This document shows, one piece after another, positions 16,066-25,326 of a DNA stretch of 41,474 nucleotides (the stretch's first letter is position 1; every line of letters begins with the position of its first letter). The DNA is taken from NCBI GenBank assembly GCA_046153355.1, contig JBJXEY010000203.1, positions 1-41,474 on the forward strand, written 5' to 3'. The position numbers and the translations under genes are program-made. The notes under the pieces are model-generated. The model searched no databases. It saw only the letters and a list, made by a program, of their open reading frames with translations, and had not been told where the DNA came from. This stretch comes from 2-02-FULL-62-17 sp046153355 (GTDB taxonomy: Bacteria; Pseudomonadota; Gammaproteobacteria; Burkholderiales; SG8-39).

Positions 16066-19000
16066 TTATTCGGAAATCAACTCACGCCAGGAAACGCGCT
16101 TGGTAGATGATCCCCCCGAGCCGATGGGCACGTTGGATGTCACCGTGGTGCCAGTCGAGAGTCGAGTCAACTGCACGATGGTGTTGTTGGGCAAGCGCAC
16201 AAACACGCCTCGAGTTGCCAAGGCATTGCCAAAACTCACCCCCACCACGCCTGTGCCGGTGCTCGAGGAACGCGCCGTGGAAACAGGAGTTCCCTTGGTG
16301 TAGTCAAGGAAGTAACGGAAGCTCGTACCCCCCGCGGAACAGGCGCTGGTATTGGGCAAGTTGGTGGTGAAACCAAGCGTGCCCAAGGCCAGCGTCGGAT
16401 CGGTATTGGCGCGTTCGCCCGTGCCGATGAAGTCGAGGTACCAGCCGTTATCGCTAGAAAAGTTCACCGTGGCTTCGTTGATGCTGACGCGCACCGTTTG
16501 ACCGGTGGTGCACACGCTGCTGGGCGTGCCAGCCGGACAGGTGGTCTCGCCCATTTGCTGTTTGATAAATCCGGAGCCGGATGCCTTGGGATTGGTAAAG
16601 CTAACCGTATCCAATTTATCCTTGATCGCATAAAAACTTTGCGTGCTGGTGTCTGAGAGATCCGTGGCGCCAAGAAAGCGCCCGGTTCCCACCAGGATTA
16701 CCGGATTGCCGCTGGCCTCGCCCAGCTCGGGCCGCGAGGTCACAGACTGGGTGATGGTCCCCGCCACGTTGCCGTACAAAGTCACCAGACGATGTGCGTC
16801 GTATCCCGAGGCGCCAATGTCGCCATTGACATCGAATCGCCATACATTGCCCAAGAGATCGCCACCATACACGCGCAACACGGTGTTATCGGTATTGGCC
16901 GCGTCCACCCAGGCGTTGATTTTTGACAATCCGCTGGGTGTGGTAGTGTTGCCCACGCCAGTGCTGATGGTCCGAATCAAGGCGCCCGTTTCAGCATTGA
17001 GAATGTACAAACGGCCCACGCCATCGCCGCCGGAAACATTGTTGTATCCCGAGGAGAAAATCACCACCCAAGTGCCATCTTTCAACTTGGTGATGACAGG
17101 GTTGCCATAGGTAAAGCCCAGGTTGGTGTCGGTGTACTCCCACAGGGCTTTGGGGGCCGCGGGATTGGTCACATCCAGCGCGTAATAACCGCGCGCGCCA
17201 TTATTCATCCCGCCCACCAGAATGCTTCTCCATTTATCTTTCTCGGCGCCACTGGTGATGGAGGCGAATTTCACTTCGCCGGCCACGGGCGTTCCATCGA
17301 CGTAGAACTGGTGCAGCGCCGCGTAGTTCTTGTCGGCAAGTTTGTACAAACTAGGCAATACGGGGGTGGGCACGAAAGCCCAGGACTCAACGCCCGTGGT
17401 GGCATTGAAGGCGTGCAACATGCCATCGTTACCGGCGGCATAGACCATGCCCTGTCGCGAAGCCTGATCGGCGACGTAATCGGAAAAACCGCTGTCGGCA
17501 TAGGTAAGCAGGGGTGTTTTCACATAGACCGCCTCGGCGTTGACGATATCGCCCAACACATAGGAACGCACCCGGTAGTACTTGGAGACGTCGGTGGAGA
17601 TCCCTTCGTTAGTACGTACCCCGCTTAGGTACTCGACCAGGCTATTGCCCGAAGCCAGGGTCTTGTCGGCGGCGGCAAGGCAAGTAGCACCCGCCGAGCA
17701 GAATTGCGACAGACCCGTGGTGGTCGCCGAGAGAGTCGCTTCATTGAAAAAGGTTTTTTGCGTGGTGCTCAAGTTGGTCCAATTGAAGGTCTTTAACTTA
17801 CCAGCGACCGTGGAATCGAACATGTAGATGGTGCGCGTTCCCGCGGTCGCCTTGGTATCGAGCTGAGCACGCGCCTCCCAATCATTGACCGAGTTGACGA
17901 CGCCGGTCACCAAGTCGAGCTGATTGCGTACCAGTTGGCCGTCCCAGCCTCCCTTGTCGATCACCCCGGTATTGAAGGTGGTACTGAACACGAAGTTATC
18001 GCCCGAGGTGACATTCGGATTGCTGGTGGTGGCCGCCGCGGAAGAACCCAATTGCGATTGCACCCCCGCCAGCGCGCTTTGCAGGCCCGAGGCCAGCGTG
18101 GCCGGGTTGGTGGCGCTAAAGAAGGTGCCGCGCCCATTCACCGCAGCATGCCACAGATCGTCGATGGTTTTCTGCGAGTTGCTCTCCGGCGCGGGCCAAT
18201 TACACGCCCCGCCTGTTTGCCAGATGCAGATGTTGTTTGTCGGATCGGCGAGCGTACCGTTCTTCACATTGAAATAGTCACCGCTGGTGGCGGTGCTATA
18301 GGTCGGCGAATACTGCATTTGGCCCGACGCGCCCAATCCCAATGTAAACGTCACCATGCGTTGAATGAGGTCGCCCGTCGTCGTCGCGCCACACACATTG
18401 AGGCCAGTGGTCGCCGGAGGGATCGGCACGCCGGTGCAATTGGAGAACGATGCATCGCGCAGATCAGTGGCGTAGTAATACTGCGCCACATCCGCCAAGG
18501 TATCCAGCACACCGCCCGTGCTGGTTGAGCTGGTGGTGGGCGTACCGTATACCGGGCCGGTGGTCGAGAGGGTGGTGGGCGTGGCGGTACCACCGGTGTT
18601 CTTGGTGCTGGTGGAGCCAAGCGCCTGGCCATGCGGCGCAACCGAGGCCGATACCGCAGAACAGGTCGAGCTGGTTGATGCGGTGGTCCAGGTAACCGGG
18701 GCATTGGACGCCGGGGTGAGTACCGCGGTTGAACTGACCGTTGTGGTTATCGTTCCTCCGGAGGAATCCACGGCTGGCGCCGCCACGCCGTTGGTGGTCA
18801 CCACCGTGGAATTGGTGGTGGTGGCGACATCTTCCACAGTGGTCTGGGTACCGGTCTGAATGACCTGCGAAGTCTGCGAGGCCGAGGTCACGGTATTCCC
18901 GGTCGCACCGGGCGTGGTGGGGGGCTTGCAGACGAACATATAGTTAGCGTCGATATTGGTTGGGCCGGAACCCTCGAAGCCGCCGGTGATTCTGACGCAA

Positions 19001-20988
19001 CCGGTAGTGCCGCTGGTGGTATTGCCACGGTAAATACACCATCTCTGCCCGCCGCTATCAGTGCGGCAGGCTTGGTTAAAGCTCAAGGCGGGGGTGTTTT
19101 CGTTGGGGTAGTTGCTGGAATTGCCCGACCCGCGGCAGGCGTATATGGTGGTGCCGGAGATGAAATTGTTACTGGAGCATTCCGAACCATTGTCTCGATT
19201 GGGCATGACGCACCACTTGCGGATGTCACTGCTGTTTGGGTTGTTATCGCGGTAGTGCCCGCCATCATTGACGCAATCGCTGGGCTCGACTGTCGTCGCG
19301 GCCGTGGTACAGGAGGCGCCGACCGTCACCACCGTGCGCGTCCAGTTGGAGGTGACTTCAACGCCCTGCACCGTCTGCCGGCGCACCGTGGTCACCCGCG
19401 GCGTCACAGTGTTGACCACCTGGGTGGCGCCGTCGTTGAACGGCCTGATTTCAGGGCCATCGGGATTCAAGCTGCCAAATGCGTTGCCGTCGATTTTGAA
19501 TCCGGCACTGCCATTCCAGTAACCATCGGTTGAGAGAATGGTGAAATTCTGCTGGCAGGAATATTGCACCGGGTCGACCACCGTTGAACCATGGTGGGTC
19601 GTGTCATTGAGCTTGCCCGCATACAGGCGTCCGATCGTGGCCAACGCTTGGCGCAGCGGCGTTGAATTATCGGGTTTAGCCGCGTACAACTTGTCATACC
19701 AGGCTTTTTTCTGCGCCGCGTTGAACGTAGAAACATTCAGAAAACTGCTGGTGTTGCCATTGATAGTGTCAAAGCCAACGCGGTACTTAGTCGAAATGTT
19801 TGCGAATGCGCTACCGGTGGAAGTTTTCATCATTTGCATGCGGGTGCGGTAGTAGGCGTACCAGTTAGCGTAATTGGTCATTTCCTCGGTGTAGGTGCAG
19901 GTGGTGGCGGCGCAGTCGCTGCGGGTGCTGGCTTTGGTGGTGGTGCCAGGGAACGGGTAGTTCACCCCCGAGACGATATCGGTGCGTATATTGGATCCTG
20001 GCAAACCCCCACTGAAGGCCGTGACCGGCGTGGTGCCGGAGGTCTGTGTGCTCTGTACGGCCGGGGAAAAGCCGCCCGCGCCGCCGGTGATGGTGACCAC
20101 GCCACTGCTGTTGCTGGCGCTAAATCCTTCGATATCGCAATTGCCGGTGCGCGCCGAGGTGCAGGCGTTGATCTTGGTGACAATGGCCGCAGCAATGGTA
20201 CTGGCCGATCCCGAAGCGGTACCGGTGTTGCCGCTCATGATCTGCGCACCGTTGACCGTGACGCCATTGACAACCATATTGTTCGGACTGGTAACGGTAA
20301 TGGTGGCGGTGCTGTTGGTGCCACCAGGGACACGCGCCACTGTATAGAGCTTGCTGCCCTCCTCGATGCGCACAGACTGGCAATCGGTCATGGTACTGGC
20401 GGCGGTGGGGCTGGTATCCGATGACTTGGTTGGGGTACACCAGCGCAGCTTGGCGGGAAAGGGGTAGGTGACCGAAGGGGCGGTCTGGGTCACGCAGGTG
20501 CGAAGATTCGATGTAGTGCAATACTCGCCGGCAACAAAAGTAAAGAAATAGGCCGCGTTGGTTCCGGAGGTTAGATCGCTGGTAGAAGTGCTTTGTATGC
20601 CGTAACCGTCGTTCTTCACCTTGGTGAAGGTGGATGTGGCGCTTGAGGTTTGGCTGGGATAGGTGGTGGTGTTCAACGTACCGTCGGCGTTGTAGTAGAC
20701 AGGCGGCGAGTAGGTATTCGCGGCGCTGTAGGCCACGCCGTTGTATTCGTTGTTGCGGAACACGGTGACCGAAGGCGAGCCATCGTTGGCCCAGTCGGGC
20801 ATGTAATCCCAGTCCATACTGCCCGAGTCATCAAGGATAAACACCAGATTGGGCAATACCGAGGAGGTAGACGAAGTCACTAGCGGCACCGAGGAAAGAT
20901 CGGCTGTCTGCGCATGGAGGTTGACGCAAGAGAAGGCGTAAAAAAACACCAACATCCGGCTGATGAGTCTGACAAGGCGGCGTTTCAT
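16066..20988 (-). CDS. pilY1: Type IV pilus tip-associated protein PilY1
   Basis: This very large protein of about 1640 residues has a signal peptide (cleavage near LHAQ, residue 26). An N-terminal von Willebrand factor A-like region carries an intact MIDAS start, DDSGSMD, at residues 53-59. A Ser/Thr-rich middle section follows, and then a C-terminal beta-propeller related to Neisseria PilC and Pseudomonas PilY1 (YAAGNDGMLHAFNATTG and GGDLLGNVWRFDVNGD). A calcium-loop-like DAANTDNT precedes the latter. The frame extends upstream to 21258, but the ATG at 20988 is chosen because AGGAG lies seven bases before it and a signal peptide follows. PilY1 primes pilus assembly with minor pilins and acts as adhesin and mechanosensor. 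It ends the operon. Confidence 0.95.
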   Translation of the reverse strand: MKRRLVRLISRMLVFFYAFSCVNLHAQTADLSSVPLVTSSTSSVLPNLVFILDDSGSMDWDYMPDWANDGSPSVTVFRNNEYNGVAYSAANTYSPPVYYNADGTLNTTTYPSQTSSATSTFTKVKNDGYGIQSTSTSDLTSGTNAAYFFTFVAGEYCTTSNLRTCVTQTAPSVTYPFPAKLRWCTPTKSSDTSPTAASTMTDCQSVRIEEGSKLYTVARVPGGTNSTATITVTSPNNMVVNGVTVNGAQIMSGNTGTASGSASTIAAAIVTKINACTSARTGNCDIEGFSASNSSGVVTITGGAGGFSPAVQSTQTSGTTPVTAFSGGLPGSNIRTDIVSGVNYPFPGTTTKASTRSDCAATTCTYTEEMTNYANWYAYYRTRMQMMKTSTGSAFANISTKYRVGFDTINGNTSSFLNVSTFNAAQKKAWYDKLYAAKPDNSTPLRQALATIGRLYAGKLNDTTHHGSTVVDPVQYSCQQNFTILSTDGYWNGSAGFKIDGNAFGSLNPDGPEIRPFNDGATQVVNTVTPRVTTVRRQTVQGVEVTSNWTRTVVTVGASCTTAATTVEPSDCVNDGGHYRDNNPNSSDIRKWCVMPNRDNGSECSSNNFISGTTIYACRGSGNSSNYPNENTPALSFNQACRTDSGGQRWCIYRGNTTSGTTGCVRITGGFEGSGPTNIDANYMFVCKPPTTPGATGNTVTSASQTSQVIQTGTQTTVEDVATTTNSTVVTTNGVAAPAVDSSGGTITTTVSSTAVLTPASNAPVTWTTASTSSTCSAVSASVAPHGQALGSTSTKNTGGTATPTTLSTTGPVYGTPTTSSTSTGGVLDTLADVAQYYYATDLRDASFSNCTGVPIPPATTGLNVCGATTTGDLIQRMVTFTLGLGASGQMQYSPTYSTATSGDYFNVKNGTLADPTNNICIWQTGGACNWPAPESNSQKTIDDLWHAAVNGRGTFFSATNPATLASGLQSALAGVQSQLGSSAAATTSNPNVTSGDNFVFSTTFNTGVIDKGGWDGQLVRNQLDLVTGVVNSVNDWEARAQLDTKATAGTRTIYMFDSTVAGKLKTFNWTNLSTTQKTFFNEATLSATTTGLSQFCSAGATCLAAADKTLASGNSLVEYLSGVRTNEGISTDVSKYYRVRSYVLGDIVNAEAVYVKTPLLTYADSGFSDYVADQASRQGMVYAAGNDGMLHAFNATTGVESWAFVPTPVLPSLYKLADKNYAALHQFYVDGTPVAGEVKFASITSGAEKDKWRSILVGGMNNGARGYYALDVTNPAAPKALWEYTDTNLGFTYGNPVITKLKDGTWVVIFSSGYNNVSGGDGVGRLYILNAETGALIRTISTGVGNTTTPSGLSKINAWVDAANTDNTVLRVYGGDLLGNVWRFDVNGDIGASGYDAHRLVTLYGNVAGTITQSVTSRPELGEASGNPVILVGTGRFLGATDLSDTSTQSFYAIKDKLDTVSFTNPKASGSGFIKQQMGETTCPAGTPSSVCTTGQTVRVSINEATVNFSSDNGWYLDFIGTGERANTDPTLALGTLGFTTNLPNTSACSAGGTSFRYFLDYTKGTPVSTARSSSTGTGVVGVSFGNALATRGVFVRLPNNTIVQLTRLSTGTTVTSNVPIGSGGSSTKRVSWRELISE

Positions 20989-21056
20989 GATGAACTCCTG
21001 ATTTTCTGCACTGATCGGCAATACGACGATCGGCTTTTCGATGATCGATTTTTCGA

Positions 21057-21716
21057 CTACAACGACACAATGGCCTGCACGTAACTGATGGTGTTGCGCG
21101 GTCCGACAATCCGCGAGGTGATACGGTAAAAAATAGCGGTACTGGACTGAAGCTGAATAAAGCCCGCGCCCTTGCTGCTTGAACTGGCGGTATTGGTCGA
21201 TGATTGCGGCACGGCGCAATCCACGCCGGTGGATACCGGATCGCCTCCCGCGTTGCACAGGCGTTGTATGACGTACGACACCGTATTGCCGGTGGTCGCG
21301 CTGCTCGTGAGGGTCACCGCCATATTGTTCTTCGCAATGATGGTGCTCCAGAACGAATCCCAGGTCTGGCCAACCGAGGGGTCCTGCCGCGACGCTGCAT
21401 AGCCTTGCGCGGTAATGTCATTGTGCAAAACGGAACCGGTGTTGTTGGTCTTCAACCAGGTAATGGCGGTCTCGATACCGGTGTCGCCGAAATTGGTGGC
21501 GGCCTGCTGAAACGCCAAATTGCCGGCGATCACCGTGGAAGTATCCACCGAGCGCATCAGGGCGATGCCCGCCAGGGTCAGCGCCACCAAAACAATCAGC
21601 GCCACCATCAATACCACGCCCCGCTGGCGCACGCGGCCAATGACCCCCACGTTGCGGCTGCCGCCCGCCATCGGGCGCTGCATGGGCTGCGATGAAATTT
21701 TTCTTGAGTTCAACAT
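21057..21716 (-). CDS. pilX: Type IV pilus minor pilin PilX
   Basis: The ATG at 21716 gives 219 residues and overlaps the pilW stop by seven bases, with AGGAG upstream. Residues before this start in the open frame (to 21794) are shadow sequence of pilW. The N-terminal region reads RQRGVVLMVALIVLVALTLAG, a prepilin-peptidase site followed by a hydrophobic helix. The glutamate at mature position 5 is absent, as is common for PilX. The body contains AGNLAFQQAATNFGDTGIETA, typical of PilX. It should join the tip complex with PilV, PilW, FimT/FimU and PilY1. Confidence 0.9.
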   Translation of the reverse strand: MLNSRKISSQPMQRPMAGGSRNVGVIGRVRQRGVVLMVALIVLVALTLAGIALMRSVDTSTVIAGNLAFQQAATNFGDTGIETAITWLKTNNTGSVLHNDITAQGYAASRQDPSVGQTWDSFWSTIIAKNNMAVTLTSSATTGNTVSYVIQRLCNAGGDPVSTGVDCAVPQSSTNTASSSSKGAGFIQLQSSTAIFYRITSRIVGPRNTISYVQAIVSL

Positions 21717-22831
21717 CCCGTTTGCGCTCCTGCCCAGGCGATATTGCGAAGTGGGACCACGGTTTGAAACACCCGGTAGCGAAAGCTCTGCCACGAGGCA
21801 TTCCCAGTAAGTACGATTGGCGTCGCGTTCGGATTAGTAGGTGAATTGGTGGTTTGCACCGAGGTGCCTTCCCAGGTGGGCGCCACCGTGGTCACCGTGG
21901 TTTTTTCCAATTGCGCGCTTCTGACCACCAACGCCAGGCGCGCCGCAGACACTCTGGCAAAAGTGCAGGCCGTGGTGGGCGTGGCCTGGTCGAATACGTC
22001 GACAAAACCATCCATGGTGCCCGACGCGGTATCGCGGCCATATTGGGCGCGCATGCTGACGATATTGCCGCCGATCTGCACCCAGATCGTGGTACTGGTG
22101 ACATTAGCCGCCACACTGCAATTGTTGACCATGTAATCGCATTGCGTGAGATTGCCGTTGCGAATCGCATAAGCGTAAATCTTGGGCGCTTGACCTAGAT
22201 TAAAAAGCGTGCCATTGGCCATACCGGTGATACCAGTGGACACCGTCACCACTTGTCCGCTGACACTGGCAACGGTATCCAAGGTCAACGCGCAGGGGCT
22301 GGCCCGGGTCGAGGGCGTGGCGACCACTCTGTCATTGGCGACAAACGAAGAGGAAGTCTGCACGGTATAGGCCGGCTGCGAGGCCTGCGACACGATGCCA
22401 TCGCCCTGCGGGGTGCCGTTGGTATTGCCATAGGCCACCAGCAAGGTGTCGGTATTGGTGTCGCCGGCGGGAATGCTGGCGTGGTTAATAGTCATTGGCG
22501 CCATGGAATTCAAGGTAACGCCCGAGCGCAGGGTGACATTGCAGCCAATCATCTTCGGGTCGCTAATGGCATAGCCAGCCTGTCGGATATCGCGCTGCAG
22601 GCCAAACAGGGCAATGGCACCGGTACTTTGCGCATCCCCGCCGCTGGTGGTGGTGCGCTTTTGCTCCTCGGCCAGACTGAACACCTGCATCATGATCAAC
22701 AGGCCAAACATGCCGATCACCATGCCCACCATGATTTCCACCAGGCTGAAACCAGCCTCTGTGCGCGCGACAAGGGGCAACGGCAGGCCTGCGAGGAGGC
22801 GCTTGGCGGATGTAGGGTCGATGCAAATCAT
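21710..22831 (-). CDS. pilW: Type IV pilus minor pilin PilW
   Basis: This 373-residue protein is the usual length for PilW. A long leader ends at G27, followed by F28-S-L-V-E32, so the prepilin cleavage motif and Glu5 are intact. The hydrophobic helix EIMVGMVIGMFGLLIMMQVF follows, then the conserved GLQRDIRQAGYA, a hallmark of PilW. The start lies 11 bases after pilV, with GGAG upstream. The C-terminal part contains cysteines and a PilW-like AVRSAQLEK-type segment (VVRSAQLEK). It is part of the pilus initiation complex. Confidence 0.93.
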   Translation of the reverse strand: MICIDPTSAKRLLAGLPLPLVARTEAGFSLVEIMVGMVIGMFGLLIMMQVFSLAEEQKRTTTSGGDAQSTGAIALFGLQRDIRQAGYAISDPKMIGCNVTLRSGVTLNSMAPMTINHASIPAGDTNTDTLLVAYGNTNGTPQGDGIVSQASQPAYTVQTSSSFVANDRVVATPSTRASPCALTLDTVASVSGQVVTVSTGITGMANGTLFNLGQAPKIYAYAIRNGNLTQCDYMVNNCSVAANVTSTTIWVQIGGNIVSMRAQYGRDTASGTMDGFVDVFDQATPTTACTFARVSAARLALVVRSAQLEKTTVTTVAPTWEGTSVQTTNSPTNPNATPIVLTGNASWQSFRYRVFQTVVPLRNIAWAGAQTGC

Positions 22832-22842
22832 TCGGCGCTCCG

Positions 22843-23355
22843 CTACTGAACCTGGGCGATGACGGTGTAGTTGTGCGCGGACGCGCCGGCGGCTTCGCTA
22901 GGAAGCTTCCAATACACCACCACCGTCACCAAGCCGGTGGTCCCATCGACACTCACCGTTGGGGCATTGGCGGTGGTGGTCACCCCCGGCATGGCCGCAG
23001 CGACATCGCTATACCAATTGACGTAATAGGTGCCACCGCTGCCCGAGCTACCCTCGAAATTGGTTTTCAATACCGCCGCGCTGCGATTGGTAATCCACAT
23101 CTGACCGAGCAGTTCGTTGGCGAGCAAGCTGGCTTCCGAGCGATACTTGGCGTCGGCTGCGGCCTTGACTGCGGTGGCCTGCATGCCAACCACGGCCAGT
23201 ATGCCCACCGAAAAAATCAGAATGGCAACCAGCGCTTCGAGCAACATCGCGCCGCGCTGCTTGGTCTTACTGCCCGCGATGACCAAGCCAGCGCCACGAT
23301 GACCAGCGGGAAAAGGGCGTTGGTGTTTGGCGCGGCTATGAAGACTATTCATCAT
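22843..23355 (-). CDS. pilV: Type IV pilus minor pilin PilV
   Basis: The chosen start at 23355 gives 170 residues and overlaps the fimT stop as ATGA, with AAGGG upstream; the second ATG at 23352 is an alternative. The prepilin site is QRG-AMLLE, with cleavage after G35 and Glu5 at E40, followed by the helix ALVAILIFSVGILAVVGMQ, characteristic of PilV. The leader of 35 residues is longer than usual. A conserved SEASLLANELLGQMW segment follows. The protein is expected in the minor pilin tip complex. Confidence 0.92.
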   Translation of the reverse strand: MMNSLHSRAKHQRPFPAGHRGAGLVIAGSKTKQRGAMLLEALVAILIFSVGILAVVGMQATAVKAAADAKYRSEASLLANELLGQMWITNRSAAVLKTNFEGSSGSGGTYYVNWYSDVAAAMPGVTTTANAPTVSVDGTTGLVTVVVYWKLPSEAAGASAHNYTVIAQVQ

Positions 23356-23942
23356 GGGCACCCTTGCGGGTCGGTACTGGTGAATTTGGGGTCGCACATC
23401 CGCACCTGCCCGCCAGGCGACACCACGACGCGAAGGCAGCGCATTTTTCCCGAGGCGCTCGCGCAGGTGCCACCAGATGGGTTGCTAACGTCGATCGTGA
23501 CGTTGCCCGCCGGCACTGGCGTGACGCGGCCAAGACCGCTAAACGAAATGGTGTTTTGCGTGGCGGCGACCACCGCGTTGGTGGTGCCCTCGTTGCTGCC
23601 GCGAATTTGAATAATGCGTGGCGTGGTGGTCTCCGAAGCCGCCGTGGCGCACTTGCTTTCTGGGTCGTCCAGGCTGACCACCCAGTTGGCGCTCGAACTC
23701 GACAGGCTACAGGTGTTGTCCAGGGTGCTGGTCAGTTGAAAGCGCACCGAGGTATTGCGATTCACCGCTTCGGAACGCGCGAGGCTCAACCCGTTTTGAA
23801 TCGCCTCGGCGGTGGTTCGTATCTGGGTGTTTTGCAGCCAAGTGGAGAAAGTCGGCAGGCCCATCGCGACCAACATACCAATAATCACCATCCCGATGAT
23901 CAACTCGATCAGGGTGGCGCCGCGCGAGCCGCGAAGATTCAT
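23352..23942 (-). CDS. fimT: Type IV pilus pseudopilin FimT/FimU (GspH family)
   Basis: This 196-residue pseudopilin has a short leader MNLRGSRG followed by ATLIE, giving an intact prepilin cleavage site and Glu5 (E13). The helix LIIGMVIIGMLVAMGLPTF is typical of GspH/FimT. AIQNGLSLARSEAVNRN is a GspH hallmark. The ATG overlaps the pilE stop by one base. FimT and FimU cannot be firmly separated by sequence reading. FimT proteins of some species bind DNA during competence, and FimU connects the tip complex to the pilus shaft. Confidence 0.9.
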   Translation of the reverse strand: MNLRGSRGATLIELIIGMVIIGMLVAMGLPTFSTWLQNTQIRTTAEAIQNGLSLARSEAVNRNTSVRFQLTSTLDNTCSLSSSSANWVVSLDDPESKCATAASETTTPRIIQIRGSNEGTTNAVVAATQNTISFSGLGRVTPVPAGNVTIDVSNPSGGTCASASGKMRCLRVVVSPGGQVRMCDPKFTSTDPQGCP

Positions 23943-24376
23943 CAGCAGACACCCGACTTTTTCGTGACCCAGCAGTTATTCGGGCTGGGGGTGGTCCACC
24001 CCGAGGGGGCTCCGGTACCCACCGTGGTGGTCTTGGCATTGCTTTGATCGACGGTAAAGGTGAATCCTGTCATGGAACTTTTGCCTACCGCCGAAAGCGT
24101 ATAGGCCGTCGCGCTTGGGCCGACCGTGCAGGAGAAATTGAAATAGCTGCTGGTGGTGGTGTCGGAGGCGCAATCGGTCGCGCCCACATAGGTGCGGTTG
24201 TCCTGATAGAACTGTTCGAGCTTGACCCGCTTGGTGGCCAGATTCGCGGTGGCGTCGGGAATCCGGCCGCGAACGATGTATTCGTTATACGAGGGAACCG
24301 CCACCGCGGCGAGAATGGCCACGATGACCACCACTATCATCAATTCGATCAAGGTAAATCCCTGTTGTAATTTCAC
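23942..24376 (-). CDS. pilE: Type IV pilin PilE (first gene of the pilin operon)
   Basis: The open frame runs to 24946, but the GTG at 24376 is chosen: GGGAGG precedes it at ideal spacing and the product then starts MKLQQGFTLIELMIVV, the standard short-leader type IVa prepilin. Cleavage is after G6 with Glu5 at E11. The mature protein is about 138 residues, with paired cysteines near the C-terminus (NNCWVTKKSGVC) that can form the disulfide-bounded D-region. It shows the PilE features VPSYNEYIVRGRIPDA and LEQFYQDNRTYVG. Its position suggests a minor pilin like Pseudomonas PilE, but a major-pilin role is possible. Confidence 0.92.
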   Translation of the reverse strand: MKLQQGFTLIELMIVVVIVAILAAVAVPSYNEYIVRGRIPDATANLATKRVKLEQFYQDNRTYVGATDCASDTTTSSYFNFSCTVGPSATAYTLSAVGKSSMTGFTFTVDQSNAKTTTVGTGAPSGWTTPSPNNCWVTKKSGVC

Positions 24377-24592
24377 GCCAACCTCCCGAGTGTGCCGCTG
24401 CATTGAGACTAAGTCTGATCCATGGATAGCATTTTTCTGTATATTCAATTCATGCATGCCATGCAAAGCATAGGGATTCGCAATGCAAACGCAATTCCCC
24501 GCCGCCAATCGGCGCAATTTGCAGGACAAGCGGTTGGTTTGCCGGTCTAATGGCGGTTTGTCTGATTTTTTAGGCGCGCTTGGAAAAGCAAA

Positions 24593-25228
24593 TTGAACAA
24601 CTGGACACGGAACTCGCCGGTTACAAAACGCCTCGTCGTGGCACTGGGCGCCTCGCTTTGTGCTCACCTCGCCTTGCTGCTGCTGCCCTATGCTGGCGGC
24701 GCGGACAGCGAAGCCGGCGCGATGAAAGCTTCGCGCGGCATGCAGTATCGAATCATGGCAACGCATGCCTCGGAAGCCCCTGCGTTGGTCGAAGCTGGTG
24801 TCACCAAAGCGGTCCAAGCCGAAACAAGCAGCGAAACAAGCAGCAAAACCAGCGGCAAAACAAGCGGCGCAGCGCCCGCCGCAGTATTGCTTCCCGAGCG
24901 CGGCATGCTGCCGATCGCCGCGCCGGCTTTCTACTCCTCGGACCAACTTAGCAAGCGCCCGATGCTTCTGGGGGACGATCCTCTGGATGCCACGCCACCG
25001 CTAGTACTTGCGTCCTCGGGTAAGCTCATGCTGAAATTATGGATCAACGACCAGGGACAAGTAGTGCAGGCCGAGACCGAAAAAAGCAACCTGCCCCAAG
25101 AGTTTGCCCTGGCTGCGGCGCAGGCCTTCAAACAGGCGCGATTTGCCCCCGGTGAACGCGGCGGATTGCCGGTTGGATCAATCATCAGGATAGAAGTAAG
25201 CTACCAGGACAGCCGCAAGTCATCGTAA
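24593..25228 (+). CDS. TonB C-terminal-domain-like, single-pass membrane protein
   Basis: This protein of about 211 residues has an N-terminal membrane anchor (LVVALGASLCAHLALLLLPY), a linker with a short Lys/Glu-Thr-Ser repeat, and a C-terminal region of about 60 residues. That region (GKLMLKLWINDQGQV, then AAAQAFKQARFAPGE) follows the TonB_C pattern seen in energy-transducer TonB relatives. The start is uncertain: TTG at 24593 is the first in-frame start used, without a convincing ribosome site. There is no ExbB or ExbD nearby. It is divergent from the pilin operon, so a role in the envelope or pilus function is possible but unproven. Confidence 0.65.
   Translation: MNNWTRNSPVTKRLVVALGASLCAHLALLLLPYAGGADSEAGAMKASRGMQYRIMATHASEAPALVEAGVTKAVQAETSSETSSKTSGKTSGAAPAAVLLPERGMLPIAAPAFYSSDQLSKRPMLLGDDPLDATPPLVLASSGKLMLKLWINDQGQVVQAETEKSNLPQEFALAAAQAFKQARFAPGERGGLPVGSIIRIEVSYQDSRKSS
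24821..24868 (+). repeat. Four tandem 12-bp units inside the TonB-like gene
   Basis: Four consecutive 12-base units are present. The first two are identical (GAAACAAGCAGC), and the third and fourth are variants starting AAAAC. They encode (E/K)-T-S-(S/G) four times in the periplasmic linker. The array could vary in copy number by slippage, changing linker length without breaking the frame. Confidence 0.8.
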
Positions 25229-25326
25229 GCAAAGCGGAACTTTTCGATGTTGGCGCCACTATTTCGCTGGCCTGATGGTTCGTGTGGGCGCAGAATTTTC
25301 CGCTGCACTTTGCCTAGGAGATATCG

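Noticed and set aside
20989..21258. N-terminal extension of PilY1 by 90 residues
   Set aside because: The extension overlaps pilX, has no signal peptide and bypasses the well-placed AGGAG and ATG at 20988.
22253..22849. Long plus-strand open frame opposite pilW
   Set aside because: It has glycine/histidine/alanine-rich, low-complexity shadow composition. The minus strand encodes a recognisable PilW in an overlapping operon.
24491..24507. Sigma-54-like GG/GC promoter before pilE on the minus strand
   Set aside because: TGGCGGC and TTGC are present, but the GG-to-GC spacing is 9 or 12 bases rather than the strict 10, so it was not called.
24377..24946. Longer version of PilE starting at 24946
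   Set aside because: It would place the prepilin cleavage site about 190 residues from the N-terminus and overlap the divergent TonB-like gene. GTG 24376 gives a normal short leader.
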